This document shows, one piece after another, positions 26,515 through 35,124 of a DNA stretch of 64,000 nucleotides. The stretch is taken from NCBI GenBank assembly GCA_963792385.1, contig CAWBVZ010000004.1:62001-126000 (forward strand), read 5' to 3'. This DNA comes from DASSUW01 sp963792385 (GTDB taxonomy: Bacteria; Actinomycetota; Thermoleophilia; Solirubrobacterales; Solirubrobacteraceae). The position numbers and the translations under genes were made by a program. Numbering within the stretch: position 1 is the first letter of the stretch; each line of letters starts with the position of its first letter. The notes below the pieces were generated by a model. That model ran no database searches and was not told where the DNA came from. It saw only the letters and a program-made list of their open reading frames with translations.

Positions 26515-27048
26515 GTGTTGACCGGCGCGCGCATCTCACTCGGCCCAGTCAGGGCGGAAGACCTCCCGCTGCTGCATCGCTGGATCAACGACCGCGAACT
26601 GGCCGTGCTCAGCGCGCCCTACAGGCCAGTGCACTTCAGCGACCACGAGGCGTGGTGGGGCAGCGTGTCGAGCAATCCGTCCGTCGCGCTATTTGCCATC
26701 CGCCTGGTTGACGACGACCGCCTCGTCGGGACGTGCCAATTGCTCGCGATCGATCTGCGCCACCGCGTGGCGGAGCTGCAGATCCGCATCGGGGAGCCGG
26801 ACGCGCGCGGGCGCGGCCTCGGCACCGAGGCTGTGGGCCTGCTGCTGCGGCATGCCTTCGCAGACCGCGATCTCGAGCGCGTGGCGCTGCATGTCATGGC
26901 CTCGAACGCGCCAGCGATCGCCGCCTACGAGAAGAGCGGGTTCGTCCGCGAAGGCATCTTGCGGAGCTCGGCGTACGTCGACGGGCGCCGGCAAGACGTC
27001 CTCGTCATGGCCATCCTGCGCGAGGAGTGGGAGCGCGGCGGTGGGTGA
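26515..27048 (+). CDS. GNAT family N-acetyltransferase (RimJ/RimL-like)
   Basis: A 177-residue acetyltransferase. The acetyl-CoA-binding motif A is visible as IGEPDARGRGLGTEAVGLLL near residues 95-115, followed by VMASNAPAIAAYEKSGFVREG. The start is a GTG one base after the previous TGA. It lies in a run of sugar-modifying genes, so it probably acetylates an amino sugar, as WecD- or PseH-like enzymes do. The fold alone does not prove the substrate. It overlaps the next gene by 8 bp. Confidence 0.82.
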   Translation: MLTGARISLGPVRAEDLPLLHRWINDRELAVLSAPYRPVHFSDHEAWWGSVSSNPSVALFAIRLVDDDRLVGTCQLLAIDLRHRVAELQIRIGEPDARGRGLGTEAVGLLLRHAFADRDLERVALHVMASNAPAIAAYEKSGFVREGILRSSAYVDGRRQDVLVMAILREEWERGGG

Positions 27049-27748
27049 AGTCGTCGTCGCCATCCACCAGCCGAACTTCTTGCCGTGGCTCGGCTTCTTT
27101 CACAAGCTGGCGAGTAGCGACGTGTTCGTCCTGCTCGACAACGTGAAGTTCTCGCGCGGATCGCGGACCAACCGCGTGCAGGTGCTGGCGGGCGATCGCC
27201 CGACCTGGCTGACGGTCCCGATCCGCCGCCCCGAGCACGGTGAGCCGCTCATCGCCGACGCCCTCATCGATGAGTCCCGGCCATGGCGGCGCAAGGCGCT
27301 ACGCACCCTGGAGGTCAGCTACGGCTCGCTCGACGGTTTCGAGGAGACCTACGCGCTGGCGGCGAAGGCGCTCGCCGACCCCGCCGAGCGGCTCGCGCGG
27401 CTCAACGAGGGCGCCATCGCAGACATCTCGGACGCGCTGAGGCTCACACGCCCCCGGGTCGTGCGTGCGTCGGAGCTCGATGCTGTAGGCGCCGGCTCCG
27501 AACTCCTCGCCGGCCTGGTGGCCGCGGTCGGGGGCACGGTGTACCTGAGCGGCGCGGGCGCCGGTGGCTATCACGACGAGAGCCCCTTCGCCGACCGCGG
27601 GATCGAGGTCCGCATGCAGGACTTTCGTCACCCGGACTACCCGCAGCGTTCGTCCGAGCCCGTCCATGGGTTGTCGATCCTCGATGCCATGATGAGCCTC
27701 GGAGTGACCGGCGTTCAGCACATCATCGGAACGAGCGTGACCGCGTGA
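27041..27748 (+). CDS. WbqC-like family protein
   Basis: A 235-residue protein. It opens with the WbqC signature IHQPNFLPWLGFFHKL, followed by DVFVLLDNVKFSRGS and a C-terminal GLSILDAMMSLG. WbqC-like proteins are encoded in O-antigen and capsule loci next to aminotransferases and acyltransferases of amino sugars, but their reaction is not firmly established. The GTG at 27041 overlaps the GNAT stop, and the TGA overlaps the GTG of the next gene, so translation is coupled on both sides. Confidence 0.85.
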   Translation: MGEVVVAIHQPNFLPWLGFFHKLASSDVFVLLDNVKFSRGSRTNRVQVLAGDRPTWLTVPIRRPEHGEPLIADALIDESRPWRRKALRTLEVSYGSLDGFEETYALAAKALADPAERLARLNEGAIADISDALRLTRPRVVRASELDAVGAGSELLAGLVAAVGGTVYLSGAGAGGYHDESPFADRGIEVRMQDFRHPDYPQRSSEPVHGLSILDAMMSLGVTGVQHIIGTSVTA

Positions 27749-28509
27749 CCCGGGCGACCGAGCCCGCACCTCCCCCGACCAGCTTCGGGGATTTCACCGA
27801 GGCTGCCTACGAGGCGATCGTCGACACGGCACGCAGGCGCTTCTCCTTCGAGCCCTTTGGCACGTCGTGCGACGCACCTCACGTCCTGTGGCGCCACGAC
27901 GTCGACGTCTCGGTGCACCGTGCCCTCGCCCTGGCGCGGATCGAGGCGCGCGCCGGCGTGCGCTCGACGTGGCTCCTTTCCCTCCACAGCGCGTTCTACA
28001 ACCTGCTGGAGGCGGAGGTCGTGGCGCGCGCCCGGGCGATCTTCGAGCTGGGTCACTGGCTCGGGCTGCACTTCGACGCGAGCGCCTACGCCCGTCTCGA
28101 CGACGAGGGCCAGCTCACTCACCGGATCGAGCAGGAGCGAGCGCTGCTCGAGGACTGGATCGGCTATCCGGCGGCGGCGCTCTCCTTCCACAACCCGGAC
28201 GTGGTCGAGGTACCCGCCATGCGCGCCGACCGCCTCGCGGGCCTGCCCAACGCCTATGCGGCGACGCTCGACGCGCGCTACGACTATGTGTCGGACTCGA
28301 ACGGCTACTGGCGGTTCCGCCGGCTGGAGGCCGTACTGGCCGATGCGGGCGTGGAGCGGCTCCACGTCCTCACCCACCCGGAATGGTGGCCACCCGAGGC
28401 GATGAGCCCGCGCGCGCGCCTCGAGCGCAGCGCGGACGGTCGCGCGCGGCAGGCGCTGCATGCCAACGACGCCGCGCTGGAGCGTTACGGCCGGGTCAAT
28501 GTCCGGTAG
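27745..28509 (+). CDS. Polysaccharide deacetylase-like protein (NodB/CE4-related)
   Basis: A 254-residue protein. LWRHDVDVSVHRAL near residue 50 places an aspartate and histidine as in the first CE4 metal-binding motif, and GHWLGLHFDASAY near residue 108 resembles the second motif with two spaced histidines. The later catalytic motifs are weaker. Proteins of this type occur in surface-glycan loci and may remove an acyl group from a sugar intermediate. The GTG start overlaps the WbqC-like stop (GTGA). It is the last gene before an internal promoter/ribosome-binding region at 28515-28533. Confidence 0.65.
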   Translation: MTRATEPAPPPTSFGDFTEAAYEAIVDTARRRFSFEPFGTSCDAPHVLWRHDVDVSVHRALALARIEARAGVRSTWLLSLHSAFYNLLEAEVVARARAIFELGHWLGLHFDASAYARLDDEGQLTHRIEQERALLEDWIGYPAAALSFHNPDVVEVPAMRADRLAGLPNAYAATLDARYDYVSDSNGYWRFRRLEAVLADAGVERLHVLTHPEWWPPEAMSPRARLERSADGRARQALHANDAALERYGRVNVR

Positions 28510-28514
28510 CGCAA

Positions 28515-28533
28515 TACCCTGCACACGGAGGAG
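28515..28533 (+). promoter_or_regulatory. Internal -10 element TACCCT with adjacent Shine-Dalgarno GGAGGAG
   Basis: TACCCT (28515-28520) is followed 6 nt later by GGAGGAG (28527-28533), the strongest ribosome binding site in the window, 8 nt before the TTG at 28542. A transcript from this element would begin almost directly with the ribosome binding site. Confidence 0.45.
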
Positions 28534-28541
28534 CAATCACC

Positions 28542-29537
28542 TTGGACCTGGCTGACAGCAAGCTCGTAGTGATCGGCGGAGGTGGCCTGATCGGCTCGCA
28601 CACCGTCGATGCGCTGACGCGCACCGACGCGGGCGAGATCGTCGTCTACGACACGTTCCAGCGCGGGACGCGCGAGAACCTCGCCGACGCGCTGCGCGAC
28701 CCCCGTGTACGCGTATTCGAGCACGGGGGCGACATCACGCGCCCGGATCTGCTGAGAGCCGCACTGGACGGGGCCGACGGCGTGTTCCACTTCGCCGCGC
28801 TGTGGCTGCTGCATTGCCAGGAGTTTCCACGCGCGGCGTTCGACGTCAACGTCGCGGGCACGTTCAACGTGATCGAGGCGTGTGCAGCCGCCGGCGTGCA
28901 GCGGCTCGTGTTCAGCTCGTCGGCCTCCGTCTACGGGGATGCCGTCGAGGAGCCTATGACCGAGGACCACCCCTTCAACTACGAGAACTTCTACGGCGCC
29001 ACGAAGGTCGCCGGAGAGGCGCTCGCGCGCGGCATGTTCAAGCTCGCCGGCGTGCCCTACGTCGCGCTGCGCTACATGAACGTCTACGGGCCGCGGCAGG
29101 ACTATTCGGGCGCCTACATCGCGGTCATCATGCGCATGCTCGATTCGATCGATCGCGATGAGCCGCTGACGATCTTCGGCGACGGCAGCCAGGCCTACGA
29201 CTTCGTCTTCGTCGGCGACTGCGCCGAGGCGAACGTGTGCGCGATGCGAGCCGACACGGTCGACCGGACGTACAACGTCGGCACCGGCACCCGCACCTCG
29301 ATCGCCGAGCTCGCGGACATGGTGCTCCGCATCACCGGCTCCGACGTCGGCATCCAGCACGTGCCCGAGGGCGTCACGTTCGTGAAGAACCGGATCGGGT
29401 CGACCGAGCGGGCGCGCGACGAGATCGGCTTCGAGGCCCGCGTCGACTTCGAGGACGGCCTGCGCGCGCTGATCGAGTGGCGCCGGTCGCACCAGGACGA
29501 GTTGCGCCAGCGCCAGGAGCGCTCGCTGACCTCGTGA
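28542..29537 (+). CDS. NAD-dependent sugar epimerase/dehydratase (UDP-glucose 4-epimerase-like)
   Basis: A 331-residue extended SDR. KLVVIGGGGLIGSHTVDAL binds NAD, LVFSSSASVYG precedes the catalytic NFYGATKVAGE (Tyr-x3-Lys), and RYMNVYGPRQDYSG is the typical UDP-sugar 4-epimerase segment. The TTG start is fixed by GGAGGAG at 28527-28533. It is the first of a tightly coupled group with two DegT-type aminotransferases, a FemAB-like protein and an acetyltransferase. It probably supplies the keto or epimerised sugar that is then aminated. Confidence 0.87.
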   Translation: MDLADSKLVVIGGGGLIGSHTVDALTRTDAGEIVVYDTFQRGTRENLADALRDPRVRVFEHGGDITRPDLLRAALDGADGVFHFAALWLLHCQEFPRAAFDVNVAGTFNVIEACAAAGVQRLVFSSSASVYGDAVEEPMTEDHPFNYENFYGATKVAGEALARGMFKLAGVPYVALRYMNVYGPRQDYSGAYIAVIMRMLDSIDRDEPLTIFGDGSQAYDFVFVGDCAEANVCAMRADTVDRTYNVGTGTRTSIAELADMVLRITGSDVGIQHVPEGVTFVKNRIGSTERARDEIGFEARVDFEDGLRALIEWRRSHQDELRQRQERSLTS

Positions 29538-30676
29538 GCACCTACCGCAACATCCCGATCGCGCGCCCCGTCCTCGGCGACGAGGAGTGGCACGCGCTGC
29601 GCGAGCCGCTTGAGTCCGGATGGCTGACGCAGGGCCCGAAGGTCGCCGCCTTCGAGGCGGCGTTTGCCGAGCGTCACCTGGTCGAGCATGCGCTGGCCGC
29701 GACGTCCTGCACGACGGCGCTGCACCTCTGCCTCGCCGCGCTCGGCATCGGCCCGGGGGACGAGGTCATCGTCCCCGCGTTCACGTGGATAGCGACCGCC
29801 AACGTGGTGGTCTACTGCGGCGCCACTCCGGTGTTCGCCGACGTCGACCGACAGACGTACAACGTCGACGTCGACGATGTCCGCCGGAAGCTGACCGGGC
29901 GCACGCGAGCCGTCATTGCGGTCCATCTCTTCGGGCTATGCGCGGACGTCGACGCGCTGCGTGCGGCGCTGCCGTCGGAGGTCGCCGTGGTCGAGGATGC
30001 CGCCTGTGCGGCCGGCGCCGCATACCGCGGCCGGCCTGCCGGCGGACTCGGCGACATCGCCGCCTTCTCGTTTCACCCGCGCAAGTCGATCACCACTGGC
30101 GAGGGCGGCATGGTCACCACCGGCGACGCACGGCTCGCAGAGACCGTCGCGCGGCTCAGGAGCCATGGCGCGTCGGTCTCCGAGGAGCAGCGCCACGCCG
30201 GCGATGCCCCGTATCTGCTGCCCGCGTTCGACGACATCGGCTTCAACTACCGCATGAGCGACCTGCAGGCGGCTGTCGGTCTCGTCCAGCTCCGCAAGCT
30301 CGACAGCTTCATCGATGAACGCGACGCGCTCGCCGATCGCTACGCGACCGCGCTCGCCGGGCTTGGATGGCTCACGCTCCCCGAGCGACCGATCGACGGG
30401 CGCCACGGTTGGCAGTCCTACGTCGCGCGGGTCGCAGACGATGCGCCGCGTCCACGCGACCGGATCCTGGCCGCGCTCCATGAGCTGGGCATCGGCGCCC
30501 GCCCCGGCACCCACGTCGTCCCAGAGTTGGGCGTATACCAGCGGCGCCGGGATCCCGGCTACGACAGCTGCGCGGTGGCCTCCGAGCTGGCGCGCAGCAC
30601 GCTCGCGCTCCCGCTGCACAACCGCATGACGGCGGACGACGTCGACCATGTCGCCCAGGCCCTCCACGCGCTCTGA
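29534..30676 (+). CDS. DegT/DnrJ/EryC1/StrS sugar aminotransferase
   Basis: A 380-residue PLP-dependent aminotransferase that would transfer an amino group from glutamate to a keto nucleotide sugar. Landmarks are SGWLTQGPKVAAFE, TSCTTALHLCLAALGIGPG, VPAFTWIATANVV, VVEDAACAAGA with the PLP-contacting aspartate, and FHPRKSITTGEGG with the Schiff-base lysine. The later NYRMSDLQAAVGLVQL is also typical. The GTG start overlaps the TGA of the epimerase gene. Its length and motifs are complete, so it should be active. Confidence 0.9.
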   Translation: MSTYRNIPIARPVLGDEEWHALREPLESGWLTQGPKVAAFEAAFAERHLVEHALAATSCTTALHLCLAALGIGPGDEVIVPAFTWIATANVVVYCGATPVFADVDRQTYNVDVDDVRRKLTGRTRAVIAVHLFGLCADVDALRAALPSEVAVVEDAACAAGAAYRGRPAGGLGDIAAFSFHPRKSITTGEGGMVTTGDARLAETVARLRSHGASVSEEQRHAGDAPYLLPAFDDIGFNYRMSDLQAAVGLVQLRKLDSFIDERDALADRYATALAGLGWLTLPERPIDGRHGWQSYVARVADDAPRPRDRILAALHELGIGARPGTHVVPELGVYQRRRDPGYDSCAVASELARSTLALPLHNRMTADDVDHVAQALHAL

Positions 30677-30692
30677 CGGCGCGCAGGCGGTC

Positions 30693-31700
30693 GTGAGACT
30701 GGACTACATCCCGCATTCGGCGCCGGCAATCGACGAGTCCGACGTGTCCGCCGTGGCCGCGCAGCTGCGCAGCGGGCAGCTCGCGGCCGGCGAGGCCGCC
30801 GCCCGCTTCGAGACGCAGCTCGGCACCGCGATCGGCGCGGACGGCGATTCGGTTCTGGCCGTCGGATCCGGCACGCAGGCGCTCGAACTCGCGCTGCGCC
30901 TGGTGGGCGTGCGATCCGGCGACCGTGTCGTCGTGCCGACCTACGCGTGCCGAGCGCTGGTCGACGCCGTGCGAGCCGTCGGCGCAACGGAGGTCGTCTG
31001 CGACGTCTCCGAGGACTACTGCCTCGACGTCGCCACGCTCGACGGCGCGCCGGCCGCGGTCATCGCCTTCCACCCGTTCGGGCGGCGTGTGCCGCTGCCG
31101 TCGCTCGGCTGCCCCGTGGTCGAGGACTGCGCGCACGCGCTGTTGCCCTCCTCGGACGCCGACGTCAGCGTCTACTCGTTCCATACGACCAAGCTGATGG
31201 CCACCGGCGAGGGCGGCGCCGTCGCCGCGCGGACGGATGCCGTCGGGTCGCGGCTGGCAGACCTGCGCCGCGGCTACGACTCCGAGCGCCGGTTCGTGAC
31301 GCGCAGCTTTGTCCCGCTCAGCGACCTGGCTGCGAGCCTCGGTCTGGCACAGCTCGAGCGCCGCGAGGCATTCGAGCGGCAGCGGCGCGAGATTGCGGAC
31401 CTCTACGACGAGTTGCTGGCCGGCGTGCTCGAGCCGGTGCCGTGCGAGCAGGTGCCGTTCCGGTGGGTGGCGCAGACCGATGCCGAGTTCGTGCCGCTGC
31501 GCGAGGCGCTGGAAGCGCGTGGCGTCGCCGTCCGCCGGCCGGTCGACCCGCTCCTGCATCACGAGCTCAGGCTCGACGCGGGCGCGTTCCCGGTCGCCGA
31601 GCGCCTCTACCGGCGCACCGTGTCCCTGCCGCTCTACCCGTCGCTCTCCGCGGAGCAAGCGCGTTACGTCGCCGAGCAGACGATCGAGGTCCTGGCGTGA
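30693..31700 (+). CDS. DegT/DnrJ/EryC1-type aminotransferase, divergent
   Basis: A 335-residue member of the same PLP family but strongly diverged. The lysine motif is kept (FHTTKLMATGEGG), as is VVEDCAHALLP with the aspartate. It is about 45 residues shorter than the upstream enzyme and lacks the usual NYRMSDLQAA segment, having LSDLAASLGLAQL instead. The start is taken at GTG 30693; ATG 30648 would overlap the previous gene by 29 bp. Two successive aminotransferases suggest either a diamino sugar or a heterodimer. Confidence 0.8.
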   Translation: MRLDYIPHSAPAIDESDVSAVAAQLRSGQLAAGEAAARFETQLGTAIGADGDSVLAVGSGTQALELALRLVGVRSGDRVVVPTYACRALVDAVRAVGATEVVCDVSEDYCLDVATLDGAPAAVIAFHPFGRRVPLPSLGCPVVEDCAHALLPSSDADVSVYSFHTTKLMATGEGGAVAARTDAVGSRLADLRRGYDSERRFVTRSFVPLSDLAASLGLAQLERREAFERQRREIADLYDELLAGVLEPVPCEQVPFRWVAQTDAEFVPLREALEARGVAVRRPVDPLLHHELRLDAGAFPVAERLYRRTVSLPLYPSLSAEQARYVAEQTIEVLA

Positions 31701-32722
31701 GGATCCAGACCGTTGTGCCCGATGCGGACTGGGACGCGGTGGTGGCGGACGACCGCGGTCTGATCTTCGCTTCGAGCGGCTACCTCGCGCTGATCGAGCA
31801 CCACCTGGAAGACACGCGCCCGCGGCACCTCGGCGCGTTTCAGGAGAGCAAGCTTGTCGGCGTGCTGCCGTCGTTCACGAAGAGCGCACAGCAGTTCGGC
31901 TGCGTCAACAACTCGTCGCCGTTCTACGGCACCCACGGCGGCGTCTACACAACGCTCACGGGCATGGCCAGGGAGGAGTGCGTGCGCGCGCTGCTCGCGG
32001 CCTGGCGGCAGCAGTGCACGGACGACGGCTGCGACGTGGCGAACCTGGTGGAGCCGCTCGGCAATCGCGACGCGAGCCTCTATGCCGCGACGCTCGAGCC
32101 GTGGCGATCTGACGACCGGATCGGCCAGGTCGTCGATCCGATTGTCACGGACCCCGAAGAGCGGCTTGCGGGCTACCACCAGAAAACGCGGAACATGGTG
32201 CGTAAGGCGCAGCGCCAAGGCCTCGTGCTGCGCGAGGAGCGGGACGCCGTCGACTTCCTGCACACCGTCCACGCGGAGAACATGGATGCGATCGGCGGAC
32301 GGGCGAAGCCGGCGCACTTCTTCCGCGCGCTCAGCGAGCACCTCGGCGCCGCCTGGACGATCTACACGGCGAGCCTCGACGGCGAGCGTGTGGCCGGCCT
32401 GCTCGTCATGTGGTTCGGTGACTGCGTCGAGTACTACACGCCCGTCACGCGCGCAGCCTTCCGGGCCGCTCAGCCGATGAGCCTGCTGATTCATCACGCA
32501 CTCGGCGAGGCGAGCGCGCGGGGTTGCAGCCGCTTCAACTTCGGCGGCACGTGGACGACGCAGGAGGGTGTCTACCGCTTCAAGGCGCGCTTCGGCGCCA
32601 CCGACGTGCCCTACCGCTATTACGTCGTCAGGCTGCGCGACGAGTCGCCCCTACTCGACGCCGACCCGGCATCCGTGCGAGCCGCGTTCGACGGCTACTA
32701 CCTGTACCCCATGGCGGCCTGA
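31697..32722 (+). CDS. FemAB/BioF2-like GNAT-superfamily transferase
   Basis: A 341-residue protein with the twin-GNAT layout of FemXAB peptidyltransferases. The middle has YHQKTRNMVRKAQRQGL, a hallmark of the family, and the C-terminus has FNFGGTWTTQEGVYRFKARF. Relatives in glycan loci are thought to attach an aminoacyl or acyl group to a sugar amine. Inference from the two aminotransferases directly upstream: the target may be the newly made amino sugar. The GTG start overlaps the previous TGA (GTGA). Confidence 0.78.
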   Translation: MRIQTVVPDADWDAVVADDRGLIFASSGYLALIEHHLEDTRPRHLGAFQESKLVGVLPSFTKSAQQFGCVNNSSPFYGTHGGVYTTLTGMAREECVRALLAAWRQQCTDDGCDVANLVEPLGNRDASLYAATLEPWRSDDRIGQVVDPIVTDPEERLAGYHQKTRNMVRKAQRQGLVLREERDAVDFLHTVHAENMDAIGGRAKPAHFFRALSEHLGAAWTIYTASLDGERVAGLLVMWFGDCVEYYTPVTRAAFRAAQPMSLLIHHALGEASARGCSRFNFGGTWTTQEGVYRFKARFGATDVPYRYYVVRLRDESPLLDADPASVRAAFDGYYLYPMAA

Positions 32723-32723
32723 C

Positions 32724-33245
32724 GTGCAGTCCGAAACCGTCAATCGCCTGCTGTTCGATTATGAGTCGCTCGCCGAGACCGAATGGCGCGGCCTCGCCGA
32801 GACGCTGCCGCTGAAGCTCCGGCGGTGGTTGGGCACGCACCACCCGGACAACGCGATGCGACGGCGGTTCTTCGAGCTCAGCGGCGTAGCGGTCGGCGAA
32901 GGCACCGTCATCAATCCCAATTTCGTCGTCTCGGACGGCTACCAGCCCCTGCTCACGATCGGCGCCCAGGTCGCGATCGGGCCCAACGTCACCGTCATCT
33001 GCCAGTCCGGACCCAACAACTCGCCCGTGGCCGAGCTCGCGTACGTGGCCGAGCACCTGATCCGGGACGAGCCGGTAGCGATCGAGGACGGTGCCTGGAT
33101 CGGCGCCAACGTCGTGCTGCTGCCCGGGACGACGGTCGGACGCAACAGCGTTGTGGCGGCCGGTGCGGTAGTGGTCCGCGACGTCGAGCCGCTGACCCTG
33201 GTCGGCGGCGTTCCCGCCCGGCTCCTTCGACGGCTCGAGGACTGA
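32724..33245 (+). CDS. Left-handed beta-helix acetyltransferase (NodL/maltose O-acetyltransferase family)
   Basis: A 173-residue protein. An N-terminal helical part (LPLKLRRWLGTHHPDNAMRR) is followed by hexapeptide repeats (INPNFVVSDGYQPLLTIGAQ, then IEDGAWIGANVVLLPG), ending in VGGVPARLLRRL. It would use acetyl-CoA to acetylate a sugar hydroxyl or amine and is probably trimeric. The start is GTG 32724, one base after the FemAB-like stop. It ends 3 nt before the second asparagine synthetase-like gene. Confidence 0.86.
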   Translation: MQSETVNRLLFDYESLAETEWRGLAETLPLKLRRWLGTHHPDNAMRRRFFELSGVAVGEGTVINPNFVVSDGYQPLLTIGAQVAIGPNVTVICQSGPNNSPVAELAYVAEHLIRDEPVAIEDGAWIGANVVLLPGTTVGRNSVVAAGAVVVRDVEPLTLVGGVPARLLRRLED

Positions 33246-33248
33246 AGC

Positions 33249-35117
33249 ATGTGCGGCCTTGCCGGGATCCTCCAGCTCGACGGCGCGCCCGTGTCGCACG
33301 CCGTGCTGCAGCGCATGACCGACGCGGTGATCCATCGCGGCCCGGACTCGGAGGGGTACTACGTCGCCGGCCCGATCGGCTTCGGTCACCGGCGACTCGC
33401 GATCCAGGATCCCACGCCGGCGGGGCAGCAGCCGATGGCGACGCCGGACGGCCGCTACGTGCTCTCGTTCAACGGCGAGGTCCTCAACTTCCACGAGCTG
33501 CGGGTCGAGCTCGAGGCGGTCGGACATCCCTTCCATTCACGCTCGGACACCGAGGTCGTGCTGGCGGCGCTCCAGCGCTGGGGCACGGACGCGCTCGTGC
33601 GCTTCAACGGCATGTTCGCGCTCTGCCTGTGGGACACCGAACGGCGCGAGTTGCTGCTCGCGCGCGACCGCTACGGCATCAAGCCGATGTACGTCGCGCA
33701 GCGGGGCGACACCGTCCTCTTCGGCTCGGAGGTCAAGGCGCTGCTCGCGCATCCGGCGCTGTCGGCGGGGATCGACCTGCTGGCGCTGCGCGAGTACCTG
33801 ACGTTCCAGAACCTCTTCACCGAGCGCACGCTGTTCTCAGACGTCCGCCTCATGCCGCCCGCGACGTTCGTGCGGCTCGGCGTGGGCCGGCCGCTGGAGG
33901 AGCCGCAGCGCTACTGGGACTTCGAGTTCGCCGAGGACAGTGCGGCGAACGACGCGGAGCTGCTCGAGGAGCTCGACCGCCTGCTCACGCAGGCGGTGTC
34001 ACGGCATCTCATCAGCGATGTACCGGTGGCCACGTACCTGTCGGGCGGGATGGACTCGGGCTCGATCACGTCGATCGCGTCCCGTCAGCTCCCTGATCTG
34101 AAGACGTTCACGGTCGGCTTCGACCTGCATTCGGCTTCCGGGCTCGAGCTGGCGTTCGACGAGCGCCAGCGGGCCGAGCATCTCTCCTACGTGTTCGGCA
34201 CCGAGCACTACCAGATGGTCCTCAAGGCGGGCGACATGGAGCGCGTCCTTCCCCGCCTCGTCTGGCATCTCGAGGACCTGCGGGTCGGTCAGTCGTATCC
34301 CAACTTCTACGCCGCTCAGTTGGCGAGCCGTTTCGGCAAGGTGGTCCTGTCGGGAGCCGGCGGCGACGAGCTCTTCGGCGGCTATCCATGGCGCTACTAC
34401 CGCGCGGTTGTCAACGACGACTTCGAGCACTACATCGACAAGTACTACGACTACTGGCAGCGCATGGTCGACGAGGAGACGATGGCCCGTCTGCTCGGTC
34501 CTGTCTGGTCGCAGGTTGGCGATCTCTCGACCCGCGACATCCTGCGCGATGTTTTCCCGGTCCATCCGGAGCACATCGAGCGTCCCGAGGACTACGTCAA
34601 TCTGTCGCTGTACCTCGAAGCGCGCACGTTCCTCCACGGCCTCCTCCTGGTCGAGGACAAGCTCTCGATGGCTCACGGCCTCGAGACCCGACTCCCGTTC
34701 CTTGACAACGATCTCGTCGAGTTCGCACAGTCGCTGCCGGTCCGTCTCAAGCTCGGCAAGCTGGCCGACGTCGTGCGCGTCAACGAGAACGAGCCCGGTG
34801 ACAAGGCCGAGGCGTTCTACCGCCGCTCCGGCGATGGCAAGATGCTGCTCCGCAGCGCCATGGGCCGCCACCTGCCGGAGGCGGCGATCACGAACGTCAA
34901 GCAGGGATTCAGCGGCCCGGACGCGAGCTGGTTCCGCGGCGAGAGCATCGACTACGTGCGCCGGCGGCTCCTGCAATCGGACGCGCGCATCTACGAATGG
35001 CTCGACGCCGACGTCGTGCGGTCGCTCGTCGACGACCACCTCAGCGGGCGCGAGAACCGCCGGCTGCTCATCTGGTCGCTCCTCTGCCTGGAGGAGTGGG
35101 CCCGGGCCTTCCTCTAG
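33249..35117 (+). CDS. asnB: Asparagine synthetase (glutamine-hydrolysing) homologue 2
   Basis: A 622-residue class II amidotransferase. Cys2 in MCGLAGIL is the glutaminase nucleophile, and HRGPDSEGYY and FNGEVLNFHELR follow. The ATP-binding loop SGGMDSGSIT is near residue 265. It is clearly different in sequence from the homologue at 19126 (for example SGGMDSGS against SGGLDSSS), so the two did not arise by recent duplication. It lies between amino-sugar genes and the CgeB-like gene. Context suggests amidation of a uronic acid in the glycan, but asparagine synthesis cannot be excluded. Confidence 0.88.
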   Translation: MCGLAGILQLDGAPVSHAVLQRMTDAVIHRGPDSEGYYVAGPIGFGHRRLAIQDPTPAGQQPMATPDGRYVLSFNGEVLNFHELRVELEAVGHPFHSRSDTEVVLAALQRWGTDALVRFNGMFALCLWDTERRELLLARDRYGIKPMYVAQRGDTVLFGSEVKALLAHPALSAGIDLLALREYLTFQNLFTERTLFSDVRLMPPATFVRLGVGRPLEEPQRYWDFEFAEDSAANDAELLEELDRLLTQAVSRHLISDVPVATYLSGGMDSGSITSIASRQLPDLKTFTVGFDLHSASGLELAFDERQRAEHLSYVFGTEHYQMVLKAGDMERVLPRLVWHLEDLRVGQSYPNFYAAQLASRFGKVVLSGAGGDELFGGYPWRYYRAVVNDDFEHYIDKYYDYWQRMVDEETMARLLGPVWSQVGDLSTRDILRDVFPVHPEHIERPEDYVNLSLYLEARTFLHGLLLVEDKLSMAHGLETRLPFLDNDLVEFAQSLPVRLKLGKLADVVRVNENEPGDKAEAFYRRSGDGKMLLRSAMGRHLPEAAITNVKQGFSGPDASWFRGESIDYVRRRLLQSDARIYEWLDADVVRSLVDDHLSGRENRRLLIWSLLCLEEWARAFL

Positions 35118-35124
35118 ACCGGCT

